Shown here piece by piece: positions 19,781-31,995 of a DNA stretch of 64,000 bases. Both the position numbers and the translations under genes were made by a program. The stretch is from NCBI GenBank assembly GCA_007922225.1, contig ML679959.1, forward strand, positions 28,252,540-28,316,539, given 5' to 3'. The notes under the pieces were generated by a model. It searched no databases, was not told the origin of the DNA, and was given only the letters and a program-made list of their open reading frames with translations. Source of the stretch: Emydura subglobosa (lineage: Eukaryota; Chordata; Testudines; Chelidae). Positions within the stretch are counted from its first letter, which is position 1. The number at the start of each line of letters is the position of its first letter.

Positions 19781-21184
19781 ATGCTGAGTCCTGGCCCTGG
19801 AATGTCTTGAAGATAAAGACAGAGACCTTGAACTTCATTGGCTCTAAAAGGGATGCAGAGGCGTTTCCTAGGTGACAGCGACAATGATTTGGAAATATGC
19901 TAGAGTTAAAATGCTGTCTTTCAATTTCTTCCCATGTGGACCAAATTTCCAGTGAAGATGAAGGTCAGAGGCTTTGGGGTCGACGCCCTGCTTCTGAAAA
20001 TGAATCTGTGTGCTCAAACACAGTTCTTGTAAGAAAGTTGCCTTCAGCATGGCTCTCCCGGGCAGAGTCCACACGGCCTCAGCAACTTGGAATGGATTTA
20101 GGATGAGTGGTCAGGGAGGAGGTCTCCAGGATAACCCGGCACATGATTGGTGAGGCAGGGAGCACCGAAGGACGGCGCATTGGAGGTGAAGACACAGGAC
20201 ATACCACCAGCTGGTCGTTGTCTAGTTTCCTGATTCTCAGCTGCCCGGTAGAGACTTTATTCCCCACTGCTTCTTTGCCCCACGCTTGGTGTGGCTACTG
20301 GAAAGCTGTAAGTCTGAAATTAATTGAACGATGCACGTGGGAGACGTGAATTTATAAATAACAAAGGCTGCGAGATGTTCCTAAAGTCCCTTTCCCTCCT
20401 TTTTTTTTTTTCTTGGGCCACCTTCTGTCTACAAAATGGCTGGGACTGACCTCCAGACTCGTTCTATTCTGTTGTTCTCACCAAAGACAGGTGAATTTGG
20501 CTAGGTTTTGGGGACATTGGCAGGTTAGTTTCGGAGACATGCTCTGGGTTACGCTCACCATTCGTGAGCCAGTGAGACATCGGCAGCCTTGGTAGCGTCC
20601 ACCCCACGTGGACACGGACACTGGGAAGCTGGCAGACTCGGATGATGGGATTGTTCAACTCCATCTTGGAAACAATAGGGTATGCATGATAAATGGCTGC
20701 TGCTGCTGGGTATAACGCCAACAAACTCCCGCAGAGGTGCCCCAGGAGATCTGTGCACTTATGCCGTGAGATCCTGGCCTCTTTCCATTCGGTCCTGGGG
20801 GGTTTATAAAGGCTGCATGGGCAGCAGAGGTGGTCACAAGGCCTGTGTGGATTTCAGCATCAGCTCACCCGCCCGTTACTGTGCCCAGCTACTTCTTCGC
20901 TCACAGCTGCTGGACACAGTTACTGCTCTCCCCTGGTGCTGCCGATGTTCCCTCTGAGCACTGCCGGAGGTGCCAGCCACCCCAAGAAGGTGAGGAGAAA
21001 ATGGGCTCAAGGCCTTGCCCCCCTTCATCCTATCTTTCTGGGTGCAAAGACGGAAACCTCCCGCACCAACCACCCTACAGCATAAGTCCCTACTTATCAT
21101 AATAGACATAGAAATCTGCCTGCTGCAGGACATAAACTCCCCACTAGCTGATGGGGCTACAAAGACAATTTCCCTATGGGAATC
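19781..21184. other. No gene seen
   Basis: A poly-T run is at 20400-20412. Frames at 20464-21229 overlap on both strands with no splice-bounded core. Confidence 0.45.
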
Positions 21185-21372
21185 ATTTTCCACATGAGGT
21201 TTCTTGCACCTTCCTCTAAAGCAGGCCACTGTCAGAGACAGAATACAGGACGGAAATTCCCATTTAACTGTCAGTTAGCAGAGATAAATCTTAAGTTAGG
21301 GCAAGTAGGTTCATATATTGGTGAACTGGGTCACACCACCAGATGGACCAGCAGTCCAGTTCTATGGAACTT
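21185..21372 (+). mobile_element. CR1 LINE fragment, apparently interrupted
   Basis: ATGAGGTTTCTTGCACCTTCC...GGCCACTGTCAGAGACAG is CR1 3' UTR, and CCAGATGGACCAGCAGTCC...TTCTATGG fits its end. About 85 foreign bases lie between. Confidence 0.5.
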
Positions 21373-22384
21373 GATTGACTTTGACTGGCAGAACTAGGGA
21401 GAGGGAAGGAAAAGAAGGTTCTCAACCAAGGTACTTGCAGACTGAATTCAAGTCCTTAAGCTTGTTGCAGAAGAGGGGGGGCTCATACCACTAGCTGTAT
21501 GACCTTCCTTACATTGGCAGACTGACTAATCCTTGAGAAAAGGAAGCAGAGGGAACTTGAAAGCTGCTCTTGTTGTTTACAAGCTCCTATCAATAATTAA
21601 TTTATTGTGCTGTTTTCACCAAGAATAACAATCTCATCGGCTTTTAGACCTTTTCATCACAACTTTTGGATCTCTCTCTCTCTCTCACACACACATATCT
21701 AATTAGTTTTTCTTTAATATCCAGTAGCATAATATCTGAGCATTTTACAGTGAGGAATATATTTGATATTAATCTCAAATTGTTGAGACTATTTTTTGTG
21801 ACTCAACACTTTTGTAATCACTGTGCCTCATTAAAGACTTTCAGCCCTTTAATAAACATATTTTTCATGATCCACTGGTATTTAAATACTCTCTATAACT
21901 AAAATGAAAGGCATAGCTTACATGTTTTTAGGACACTGGATTTAAAGTGGTACCAGAAAGGCTAACGGCTCTTTAAAATTCTATAGAGTGGTTGTGGATG
22001 CTCTGTATATAAAGTTCGCATTAATGATACCTCTTATGGAAACCATTCAAGACGTTCCTCCTGACTCTTTTAGACTGCCCTGCTGCCCTTTTCCGATAAT
22101 CCTCTGCTATCCTCCAGAATTTTTGTGGTCCTAAACTTAACATATAAAGTTATTTTTATCCAGGGAAAAGGGTGTGAATAAATGTAGAGAATGTGTCTCA
22201 GCATGACTTTATGTTTATAATTCTTCCTCTAACTTGACTGGAGAGGATCAAACCCTCTAGCAAGTAGCCTTTGAGCATCCTCTAGTGAAATACTTGCATT
22301 TATGAAAGTTTTCACCCGGAGCCAGTCATAAGTCATGTCAGTCAGGAAATGCCTGGAAGAAAGTAAGTAAGACCCGGGAGGAAA
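21373..22384. other. No gene seen; short CT/CA tract
   Basis: (TC)n then (AC)n at about 21670-21695. Otherwise AT-rich without assigned features. Confidence 0.5.
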
Positions 22385-22912
22385 TTGTCCTATTCTCCTT
22401 GGCACGAGTGAGGCCTCAGCTGGAGTAGTGTGTCCAGTTCGGGGCACCACCCGTGAGGAAAGATGTGGACAAATTGGAGAGAGTCCAGAAGACAACTACA
22501 AAAATGATAAAAGGTTTAGAAAACCTCATCTGTGAGGAAAGGTTTAAAAAACCCTGGGCATGTTTAATCCTGAGAAAAGCAGACTGAGAGGAGACCTGAC
22601 AGCAGTCTTCACATATGTGAAGGGCTGCTACAAAGAGGATGGTCTTCAGTCATTCTCTGTGCCCAAGAAGGACAATGAGTAATGGGTCTAATCTGCAGGA
22701 AGGGAGATTTAGGCTAGATATTAGGAAAATCTTTCTAATTCTAAGGGTGGGTAAGTTCTGGAATAGGCTTCCAAGGGAGCTGGGGAATCCCCATTGTGAA
22801 CAGATTGGACAGACACCTGTCAAGGATGGTCTAGGTTTACTTTGTCCTGCCACGGTGCATGGGGCTGGACTTGATCACTTCTTGAGGTCCCCTCCGTTTC
22901 TATGACTCTGGG
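22385..22912 (+). mobile_element. CR1 LINE 3' part (RT end and 3' UTR)
   Basis: CCTCAGCTGGAGTAGTGTGTCCAGTTC, GATGTGGACAAATTGGAGAG, GATATTAGGAAAATC and GGAATAGGC are the ordered blocks of a CR1 3' region, ending GGGCTGGACTTGATCAC...TTCTATGACTCTG. Frames within it are not genes. Confidence 0.9.
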
Positions 22913-22984
22913 AACGTGCCTGGAGAATGGATTGGTGTATTCATGAAGAGTGATTTAGGGGTGACTCCAGCAAGGTTCTGAGAC

Positions 22985-23060
22985 CCAGACCCTCAAAGCT
23001 AGTTAGGTGCCTAACTCCCATGGGGAACCAGGCACCTAAATGCATCTTAGGATCTGGACC
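22985..23060. repeat. Palindromic 'TTAGGTGCCTAA' repeat
   Basis: AGTTAGGTGCCTAACTCCC ... CAGGCACCTAAATGC. The same word recurs at 11565, 30260, 30448 and 62878. Confidence 0.5.
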
Positions 23061-23819
23061 TGAGCACTTCCATGGTTCTCACCTCCCACTGAGGTCCCCG
23101 AACATTGAGAGTGCTGAGGACTGGGCCTGTCCTAAATGGCCTTTGGGTGTGGAAGAGACACAAGATGCACAGAGATGTCAACGTGCTGGACTTTTGCTTG
23201 GGTCAGTTTGGGTCACAGGTAATGTGACCAGCATTCTCTCAGCTGCTCGTACTTCTTATTTGAATGTAAACACTTCCCACCTGTCCCAAATATGCATGCC
23301 GTTCTCCAAGGCTTTCCAACATTGCTTGCATTTGCGGAACTTTAGTCCCTGCTCCTTACGTCCACGCTCCCTGGGCCGCATCTGTTCCTCTCACAGCTGT
23401 GGCCATCCTGTTCTGTCTGTCTGATTTCCTCCCCCCGCCCCAACACTTCCCCACCAAGACCAGAATACTCTGTTTTTATTTATTTACTCTGCAGCTGTCA
23501 GTGTTGTGTCTGGGTCAGGGCACGGCAGCTTGGAGGGACATGCGATACATGGAAAATCCACAAACCTGGTAGTAACCAACATACACACAGTCAACAAACC
23601 TACCCTGGATCCTCTGCTCCTTTGAAAACAATGGGCCTGGGCAACGTAAGAGGAGACATTGTAAGAGGACACTTCTGCCTTTAATAAGCTCCATGTCCTG
23701 GGACCATGAGTAGTTATGGGAGCCCAGAGACCAGGGTGATGACCAATTCAGAAATGCTTAGCTCTCTCTAGTTTGGTATTTACACCACATTCACGGCAGT
23801 GATATCCAAGCACCTCTCA
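23061..23819. other. No gene seen
   Basis: Frame 23020-23424 starts in the repeat above and shows no motif. Confidence 0.45.
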
Positions 23820-23945
23820 TTCATGGAGTGATCTCAGACCAATAACTTAATTGTTTCATGCTTCCATTTCCCCATCTGTAAAATGAGGGTAAGAATGCTT
23901 CCCTGTGCAAAATGCTTTGAGATCTACAGATGGAAGGTGTCAACA
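23820..23945 (+). mobile_element. MIR/CORE-like SINE fragment
   Basis: CCATTTCCCCATCTGTAAAATGAGGGTAAGAATGC...AAATGCTTTGAGATCTACAGATG is the body and tail of the SINE. Confidence 0.7.
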
Positions 23946-24634
23946 CACAGAGCGATTCGATATAACATTGGGGGTGAGGGGGGAGAGATTAAATGACCTG
24001 CAAAGGAACAGTAAGAGTAAATGGCTTCTGTACGGTGTCTTACTATTGCTTCCATTGAAATCGACATGCCTGCTGATTTCAGTAGAGCTGGATCAGACCC
24101 TACATGAGGAATTTGGCCATGAATTGAATCAGGGGGTTCCACTGGCTGAACCCCCAGATTTTAAATGGATTATGGGTCTTTCATTTTGAAAAGAAGCTGA
24201 TTGAATAGTGGGGCTGTTCTGCTTCCCCTGTCTGTAAAGATATTTTGGCAGGAGAAGGAAAAAGGGAAAAGAAGATGGGTGTTTCAGGTGAGGTTCACTT
24301 GTTCAAACACAGCCCCAGCGGGTAGTAACAAAAAGTCTTCGGATGGTTGTCTGGCGCTCGACGTGAACTGAGGCTGCAGGTTGTGTCCGGTTTGCAATGG
24401 GCAGGTGTCCGTATGACTAGTCTTGCTAGGAGGACAGTGGGGTGAACGATTCTTTGACATTATTATTTTGTAGAGCTGAGCAAGACCCCCCCACTCCACA
24501 CTGTGCTAGGTGCAATTTATTCATTTATTCTTTGAATCTATTCCTTTCTTTTCTGGACATGAATTATCTGCATACAGACTTTGATTTTCACCGGGATCGT
24601 CGTTAATTAAAATGGTTTGACAAACCCTTTGCAC
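23946..24634. other. No gene seen
   Basis: Ordinary sequence before the hAT element. Confidence 0.5.
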
Positions 24635-24956
24635 CAGGGGTTCCCAAACTACAGCCTGCGGGCTGCATCCGGCCTGCCAACACATTTTGACCAGCCTGCT
24701 GAGTCCAGTGGCGTTGCAATTACGTGCGACCTTTCCGAACATAACGCAGGGTCAGCAACCTCACACAAGTGGCGTGCCACGTCTTCCTTCCCCCCTCCTG
24801 GCTCCGCCCCTTCCCTCCCTGGTCCCACTCCTCTCCCACGTGACGTGGACCCAGCGCCCTGGCCAGGAGCTGCTCCCGGCCCCGCCCCTTTCCCCCACCC
24901 CTCTCATAAGAGCAAGACTGCTCTGGCCCTGGCAGCTGACAGTTTGGGGATCCCTG
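24635..24956. mobile_element. hAT-type non-autonomous DNA transposon (322 bp)
   Basis: CAGGGGTTCCCAAACT (24635-24650) and AGTTTGGGGATCCCTG (24941-24956) are inverted ends matching at 14 of 16 positions. CTTTGCAC (24627-24634) and CTTTCAAC (24957-24964) form a decayed 8-bp target duplication. Ends of the CAGGGGT type with 8-bp duplications define the hAT superfamily. The interior is GC-rich and codes for nothing; frames at 24617-25120 simply read through it. Confidence 0.85.
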
Positions 24957-24964
24957 CTTTCAAC

Positions 24965-25967
24965 AAACCTATTTCAGCCCCTGGATTGCTTACAAACCGT
25001 TCACTTGGACCGTGTCTTTCATTGCTCAGTCTCTGTGTGACAGAGTGCTGGACAACAGAACCTACTGGGAATCCAGGGATGGGTGGGTGCAAGCTCTCTG
25101 GTCACGGCAGCGCTAACTAATTACTCCAGAGCAGACCTCATTAAGAAGAGCCTAACGGATGGGCTGCGGAGAATTAAGAGGCTAATGGTACAAAAGGCAC
25201 CAGAAGGAAGTCAGACAGGAAGAAGCAAATAGCAAAAAGCATGGAAGAGCGGTGGGCTCTGTAGGAATAAGGCTGTGTAGTATATCGGGATGGCGGAAAC
25301 CGCACTTGTGAAAAAGCTGCACAGGGTGTTTTACCAGCAAAAGGTCTCTGAGCTGAGTGCAGTGCTGAAAAGAGGCAGGAAGAAGCAGCCCTGCCACAAT
25401 CCATTATTGGTGGTGTCAATTCTCACTCGCCTTTATTTGGTTGCCTAAGTCACATGGCATTGTTTCTGCTTGCTGATTGGATGACTGAAACTCTTATAAA
25501 CAGGAGGAGGGCAATCAAGATACTTCAGTGCGAGCACTCTCCATGCCAGCATAGGTTCATGTGAGTCCTCACCAGACTCTTGTTCTTTACAGACAAATGT
25601 ATCACTTGTGGTGGATGCTGGAGGGAAATGAATTCCTGGGCCTCTGAGGGTTGTTTCAGGGAACGCACTAATGTTCATTAATACGTTTGTACAGTGTTTG
25701 TCCAGCTCCGCTCGGCAGTCTTGGGGAAGTGGCCAGAGGCTGCATAGGCGTAGAAAGGTTTTCTAGTGGCTATGGCATGGGATTGCAAGTCAGATCTCCA
25801 GGGATCTGCACCTGAGCTGCCCAAAACTAGAAAATGAGTTGGTAGCAAAGGCATTTTATTTCTCTGTGTCTCCATTCACTTACCTATTTACTGAACTGGA
25901 TGTCAGGATGCCTGCTTGATGATGATGATTAGCGGAAGGGTGACAGGAAGACCCAAACCTATTGTTC
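24965..25967. other. No gene seen
   Basis: No exon, RNA gene or assigned repeat recognised. Confidence 0.45.
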
Positions 25968-26013
25968 TAGGTGCTGTACATACATACAGTACGAGACAAC
26001 TCTTGTCCCAGGC
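25968..26013. repeat. 'GGTGCTGTACA' dispersed repeat fragment
   Basis: TAGGTGCTGTACATACATAC...CTCTTGTCCCAG resembles 41325-41400 and the scrap at 12657. Family not assigned. Confidence 0.5.
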
Positions 26014-26315
26014 AGTCATAGATTCCAAAACCAGAGGGACAATTGTGATCATCTCATGTGACCTCCAGTGTAAGACAGGCGACAGACCGTCCCAGAATAA
26101 TTCCTGGAACAGCCCTTCTAGAAAAAACATCCCATCTTGATTGAAAAATGGTCAGCAAGGGAAAATCCACCACAGCCCTTGGTAAGTTCTTCCAGTGGTT
26201 AATTATTCTCGCTATTAACAACGTAGGCATTATTTTCCGTCTGAATTTGTCCAGCTTCACTCTAGCCATGGGAGCTTGTTATGGCTTTCTGTGCTAGATT
26301 GAAGAGCTACAGAGT
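26014..26315 (-). mobile_element. CR1 LINE 3' part, antisense
   Basis: CATAGATTCCAAAACCAGAGGGAC...GATCATCTCATGTGACCTCC is the antisense 3' end. TCTTCCAGTGGTTAATTATTC and CTGAATTTGTCCAGCTTCA follow in order, parallel to 31279-31600. Confidence 0.9.
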
Positions 26316-26344
26316 TTACAAGCTAACCAGACAAGACCATCAAA

Positions 26345-26462
26345 GAGCGGGCAGGGAAACAGTCTGCCCAAAGTCACTCAGCAGACCAGCGGCCAAGCCA
26401 GGAGTCAAACCCAGCTTTCACACCAGTCTAGTGGAGAGGGCACTTTTCCAAAGCTCTGTGCA
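26345..26462 (-). mobile_element. MIR/CORE-like SINE, antisense
   Basis: TCTGCCCAAAGTCACTCAGCAGACC...GGCCAAGCCAGGAGTCAAACCCAG...CAGTCTAGTGGAGAGGG is the antisense of the tRNA-derived head. Confidence 0.7.
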
Positions 26463-26684
26463 GACTTTAACCCCCCCATGACAGCAAGGACAAATATCCC
26501 AGATTCGCAAAATTCGATTGCCTCAATAATCTGTGGTCAGGAGGTTTGTTTGGGGGTAAATGAGTAAAATAGTCTTCTTTTTCCATTAGCATCAGCTGTG
26601 TAAATGACAGGCATGTGAACTTCTGTCCCCTCACTCTCACCAGGCTGCTTGTTTGTTTCAGTCACCTGTAACATCTTGTCAGTC

Positions 26685-26775
26685 CCTAGACTGTGAGCTC
26701 TGGGCCAGGAGCTAGCTTCTTGTTCCACGCCTGTATGGCACCTGGCCCAATGGGGCCCTGATCTGTGACTGGTGC
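26685..26775 (+). mobile_element. L3/CR1-like 3'-end repeat
   Basis: AGACTGTGAGCTCTGGGCC...TGTATGGCACCTGGCCCAATGGGGCCCTGATCTGTGACTGG follows the 61690-61830 pattern. Confidence 0.65.
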
Positions 26776-28139
26776 CCTTGGTGCTACTGTCATGCCCATA
26801 ATATAGTCTCAGGTCTGATGTTTAAGGCTGTGCTGTCTCCTTTCAAGCCAGGGTGAAACCGCAACGAGACGTTACTTACCTAGGGGAATGTGAGTCATGG
26901 CGCTGGGATTAGAAATGAGGAATGAATAGTTTGCAGTCTCTTGTCAATCCACTAGACCTAGCTGCTGGTTCTTAACCAATATCTTCCCATTCTCTACTCC
27001 ATCCCAATGCAAATTCCTCAGGGAAAAAAACAGCGGGAGTCTGCCACTGCTGCAGCGTGCTCAGAAATGCCGGGATGTGCTCACACTCATTAGAATGGCA
27101 ACCCCAAAAGGGTGCAAAGAGCTGGATTTCCCCTTCCCTGATCACAGCAACTCCTCCAGCTGAAGGCAGCATGCCCACCGCAAACCTGGGCTCCCGGGCA
27201 TTGTATTAACTTGCCTCTGCCACTGCAGTCCAGGTGGAAATATAACATGCACTGTGGGAGCCCAGCAAGCAACACTCAAACCCGGCCTCCTCAGCTCTGG
27301 AAGCTATGGGGCTGGGCTGGCCATGCCTACCCTGTCCTTGAGCCGTGTTGGGGTGCGTCTCCCTCCCATTTGACCATGGAGGGAAATACATGGTAGGAAG
27401 GCGGGGCAGGTTAAGAAAGAGGGGTTAAGAGGGATCCCTTGCCTGCAAGAACAGCCAAATGGCAGGCCCCTCTGGAAACATGAAGCCAGCTTCGCTGTCA
27501 GACAAGTAACAGGCGCCTAGAGAAGAGCATCACCCAAATTCTGAGGCATCGCGGTAGGAATGCGGAGTGAGCATCTCCCTGTAACCATCGGTGGGACGTG
27601 CCCCTGTGACCACGCGGGTAGGAAGGGGGCGGGAGCGCCGCTTTGAAGAATGGCTGTAGGTAGCTGTTTACTGAAGCTGCAGGATGCCTGCCGTCTGGAA
27701 TGCAGCGCTGGGAATAGAAACGGGGGACAGAATTAGAACAGGGCGTTCAATGGGGACATGCCAGTTCCAGGCGCCAAACCAGGCTTCTAGCAGTACATGA
27801 ACTTGCAACAGCCCCTGTGTGCCGGAATAAAATGGATCTGCTGGGATGCACCGTGCACTAGGAAAACAGAGACCCCCCACGCTGACTGGGGCTCAGGCAT
27901 CTGTCACTGGCAGCTAAAGTGGCTTCCCAACAGCATCCCCTCCCCCCAGTATATAAATTAACCCTTTCTTCCCTGCTGCTCTGCCTTGTCTCTGCCTTTC
28001 TGGGCTCTCTGCATTGGCTTCCATTCCTCTTCCACATTCAGGTCAAGCCCTGCCTACATGTCTGAACTACATAACATGGAGGAGCCTGGCTAGGTCTGGC
28101 AACCAAATTCCAGCCATGCTCCCGGTGATGGGATAGATA
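26776..28139. other. No gene seen
   Basis: GTATATAAATTAACCC near 27949-27964, upstream of a pyrimidine-rich stretch, resembles a TATA box, but no exon follows. Confidence 0.45.
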
Positions 28140-28178
28140 CGAATACTTAGTCCTGCCTTGAGTGCAGGGGACTGGACC
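28140..28178 (+). mobile_element. CR1 3' tail, left part of an interrupted copy
   Basis: TACTTAGTCCTGCCTTGAGTGCAGGGGACTGGACCT breaks off in mid-tail; the rest resumes at 28497. Confidence 0.85.
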
Positions 28179-28496
28179 TCTCTTCACACAACGCACAGTC
28201 AACCTGTGGAACTCTTTGCCACAGGATATTTCCCAAGACCATAACAGGGTTCAAAAATAACTAGATAAGTTCATGGAGGATAAGTCCATCAATGGGATGG
28301 GCAGAGATGTAAAACTGTGCTCTGAAGTGTCCCTAGCCTCCGTTTGCCAGAGGCTGGGCGACAGGATGAATCCCTTGCTGATTACCTGGTCTGTTCATTC
28401 CCACTGAAACACCTGGCATTGGCCACTGTCTGAAGACCGGACACTGGGATAGATGGACCATTGGTCTGACCCAGTATGGCTGGTCTTATGTTCTTA
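28179..28496 (+). mobile_element. CR1 LINE 3' part nested inside another CR1
   Basis: AACCTGTGGAACTCTTTGCC, CATGGAGGATAAGTCCATC and GATGGACCATTGGTCTGACC are the blocks of a second CR1 subfamily, complete to its GGTCTTATGTTCTTA end. Confidence 0.9.
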
Positions 28497-28523
28497 ATGT
28501 CCCTACCAGTCCTATGATTCTAC
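28497..28523 (+). mobile_element. CR1 3' tail, right part of the interrupted copy
   Basis: GTCCCTACCAGTCCTATGATTCTAC completes the tail begun at 28140. Confidence 0.8.
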
Positions 28524-31278
28524 ATGTGGGGAAATCAAATATGTTGATAACCCCACCTCGTTCCCAGTGGCACTGTGGCTGCCTTGCTGAATGCATCACA
28601 CCAGAACATTTGTCACCCTTTCTGCCCCACCCCTGCACAAGACAGTGCCTCGGGAAATGACATTGCTACGATGATGCCAGCCAAGAAGTACCTCCCGGCA
28701 CGGGGGGTGCTCGATTGATTGACAACATGGCAGGTCCCTCGATTTGGCTATTGCCGTGGCTAAGTGCGTCAGACGGCAAAGGAACTGTTTCAGGACACTC
28801 CCGTTGCCCAGTTGGAATTTACCCAGGCTGTGAAAATAACATCGGCGAAGAGTTGCCAGAGTGGAGGCTTAGCTGGCTAGGGATAACTAGATGCCCTGGA
28901 ATTGCAGGTTCACAGCGCAGCAGAGTTGATTCAATCCTTCATCGTCCAAGGTAGCTAAACTGAGTGCCAAGGAAGGTGGTCTTTCTGATGAGGTCTCCTG
29001 GGAGGATATTAAAGATCCCGTGGCACTTTTTTGCAAAAGCACTTCTCCTGGGGCAAAATCCCCCTCCTCCAGTGCATTTCCTGGGTTTATTGCTGTCCTC
29101 CATCCCAGAGGTGGCTGCACGTCTGATGCTGTCTATTTACACAGTAGATTGTGAAACAATTTAAGACCCTTTAGAACGCAAGGCACTATAAAAATGTAAC
29201 ATATGATCCGAGTTAATGACCCCAGCGTGTGTGGAATCATATACCACCATGCAGCAGAGGGGCCAGAGATGTGAAATATTTACTTGGGCTACATATGCCA
29301 GTTGGATAAAATAAGAATCGACATGAACTTTCACCCGGAATTGGACTCCCACCTGGACCCCTCCCCACCTGCTGAAGTTCACCCACTGCGGCTGTCTTCT
29401 GGAAGAGGTGAGGGAAGAATACCAACCCCATTTCCACCAGCTCCTGTGCAATGAGAAGTGCATTCGCAATGGCCTTTGCAAAAACCATGCACAGACAAAG
29501 CCCTGAGACAGTAAAACTGAAATTAAGCAGTTTGAACCTGGCTGGGTGACTCATTTTAATACGCAGCAAGTCATAGTACCTCAGACCAAACAGATACTTT
29601 TCTATTTCTGTTTAGTCCTCATGGGACTTTTTGTTTTTTGGATGTGCCCCCAAGGGGAAAATTTCCAATTACATCGTTTTTCAGACTTTCTCTGTAGCCC
29701 ATTATTTGTGGCTTAGGAGGTAGCGGGGAAACCCCCCAGCAATCTCTCTGGTTAGATCAATCTAATTGAATCCAGTGCAGCTGCATTTCCAATATGCCCC
29801 TAGTTGTAATAACTAGACATTTTGTCTTGCACCTTCTATTTGCCATTTACAGCTGCAGTAGAGCGCTTCATGTGCGTGAATCAGGGTGGTAGCATTTGAC
29901 ACTCACCCCGCAGAGGTGTCAGCGAGGGCACCGGGTGCACAGCAGGGGAATCAGCTTCCCATGTGCAGCTACAGCTGTTGGCCAAAGATCCTAAATCCTC
30001 TGCCCTTTCCTTGTCGCAGCTGCTGTCCCGTGTCGTGCACACGTTGGTGGCTGTCTCCCAGACCATGTAGCAGAAACAATGTGTTCCCCTGCTTGTGGGG
30101 GAAGGACTAGCTAATGTACAGCGAATATGGCACTGGACCCTCTGCTATCACGTGCAAGGGAATGCAAACAGTAATCGTGTTAATGATGCTGCTTTAAAAA
30201 ATGTGCTCTGGGGGGGGTTATGATGCCATTAAAATTACACACTTGGGCCCATATCCTCCAAGGTGTTTAGGCCCCTAATTCCCATAGAAACCACCCCGAT
30301 TCACTAGCATTTAAACAATCCTTTTACTCCAGGTGGACATGCCAATGGAAGGTGCATGGTGAAGGGGAATTGGGCCCCGAGGAGTCTAGATAGTACAGCC
30401 GGGGGAAGACTAGAAATGCAGCTGGACTGGCTGGAATCAAGGGGAGTTAGGTGCCTAAAAAGCCTTGACGATCTTGGCTTTTGTGCCACCAACATCGATG
30501 AGGGAATGTTTGATTGCTGAAACATCCAGGTGTAGGGATGTGTGTGCGCCCCCAGGGCAGCACCTCTGCGGAGCACACGGAGCTGATTTCTCAGCGCCGG
30601 GCCACGCTTGTTGCCATTTACTCCAGTGCAGACTGGGTGTAAAATCCGACAGAGTCCCAATGGCCGTATTTTACTCTACGTGCACCGTCTATGACAGGGC
30701 ACCCATCGGGGGGCCCTGGGAATCTCAGCGCAGAACTGAAGAGCCAGTGTCTCTCCTGGATCCCGCTGGCAAGGGGAGGTCAGCTTGAAGCTCCCCTGGT
30801 GCTTTGTTCTTGCAGGGGCTGGATCTCATGAGAGATCTGGAGGGATCCTTTGGAGGCTGGCTACGCCCTGCTCTGGGGCTCGTACAAACGATGGGTCCTG
30901 CACCCTGGCACCAGGAGGATAGACGGTGAATTGCACACTTGGCAATCATTCAGATCCTCGTTCCCGGGAGTCCACGTCTATGAGAAATGGACTTCACCAG
31001 CCCTTTCTTCAGGGAGGGAAAGGTTGTGCTTCATCTGCCCTTTAGCATACATAAATAACCAAGGGAAACCAAGGCTTGTCTCTCTTGCTAACTCCTCCTC
31101 TCCTCTGGGTCAAGCACGTGAAGGGCTATGTGCCCCCAGGCATTACCAGAGGCTGCAAGGTTATGAAAGCACCTGGCTCAAGAATAATCATCCCTGCCAT
31201 TCCTAGTCCTGAGCCTACTGGCATTTCAAAGCCCTTGGCCATGCCAGCCACTGGTGGCAGCAGCACATGGTGATTTAC
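28524..31278. other. No gene seen; scraps of old repeats
   Basis: AAGGTGTTTAGGCCCCTAATTCCC (about 30259) and GGAGTTAGGTGCCTAAAAAG (about 30441) are palindromic-repeat scraps. GAACGCAAGGCACTATAAAAATG (about 29173) may be a SINE tail. No exon found. Confidence 0.4.
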
Positions 31279-31995
31279 CGGGATCCAGAGACTCCAAGAC
31301 TAGATGGGACCAGGGTGATGGTCTAGTCTGACCTCCTGCACACCACAGGTCAGAGAACGCCCCCCCAACATAATTCCTGCAGCTGATCTTTTCGGAGAAC
31401 ATCCAATCTTGATTTAAAAACTGCCAGTGATGGAGAATCCACCATGAACCCTGGCAAGATGTTCCAGTGGTTAATTACGCTGGCTGTTAAAAAACATTTC
31501 TGCCTTATTTCCCCTCCGAATTTGTCTAGCTTCAACTTCCCGGAATTGGATCATGTCAGAGCTTTCTCTGCTAGGCCGAAGAGTTCATTGTTAAGTGTTT
31601 GTTTCCTATGTAGGTACGTCTAGCCTGTGACCCGGTCGCCCCTTTCCCTTCTCTTTGTTGAGATAACTAGGTTGAGCTCCCTGAGCCTATCGCTACAAGA
31701 GATGGTTTTGAATCCTTTCATCATTCTCTTGACTCTTCATTGAACTTTGTCCAATTTATCACCACCCTGCCTGGATGGTGGGCACCAGAACTGGACACAA
31801 CCGTTCCAGCAGCGCTCGCACGCGTGCCAAATGCAGAGGTAAAATAACCTCTCTGCCCCTCCTCGAAATTCCCCTGTTTACGCATCCAAGGATCGCATTA
31901 GCTCTTTGGGCCGCGGTGTTGTACTGGGAGCTCATGGGCAGCTGCTTGTGACGCTCCCACCGCCCAATCTTTTTCACAGTCACTGCTGCCCTCTT
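31279..31995 (-). mobile_element. CR1 LINE 3' part, long antisense copy
   Basis: GACTAGATGGGACCAGG...GGTCTAGTCTGACCTCCTGC is the 3' end. The body continues through TTCCAGTGGTTAATTACGC, GAATTTGTCTAGCTTCAAC, GACTCTTCATTGAACTTTGTCC and GGTGGGCACCAGAACTGGAC to about 31995. About 700 bases in one piece. Confidence 0.9.

Noticed and set aside
24617..25120. 167-residue proline-rich frame
   Set aside because: Reads through the GC-rich body of a hAT element.
27949..27964. TATATAAATT as a core promoter
   Set aside because: No exon, initiator or CpG context follows; one TATA-like word is not enough.
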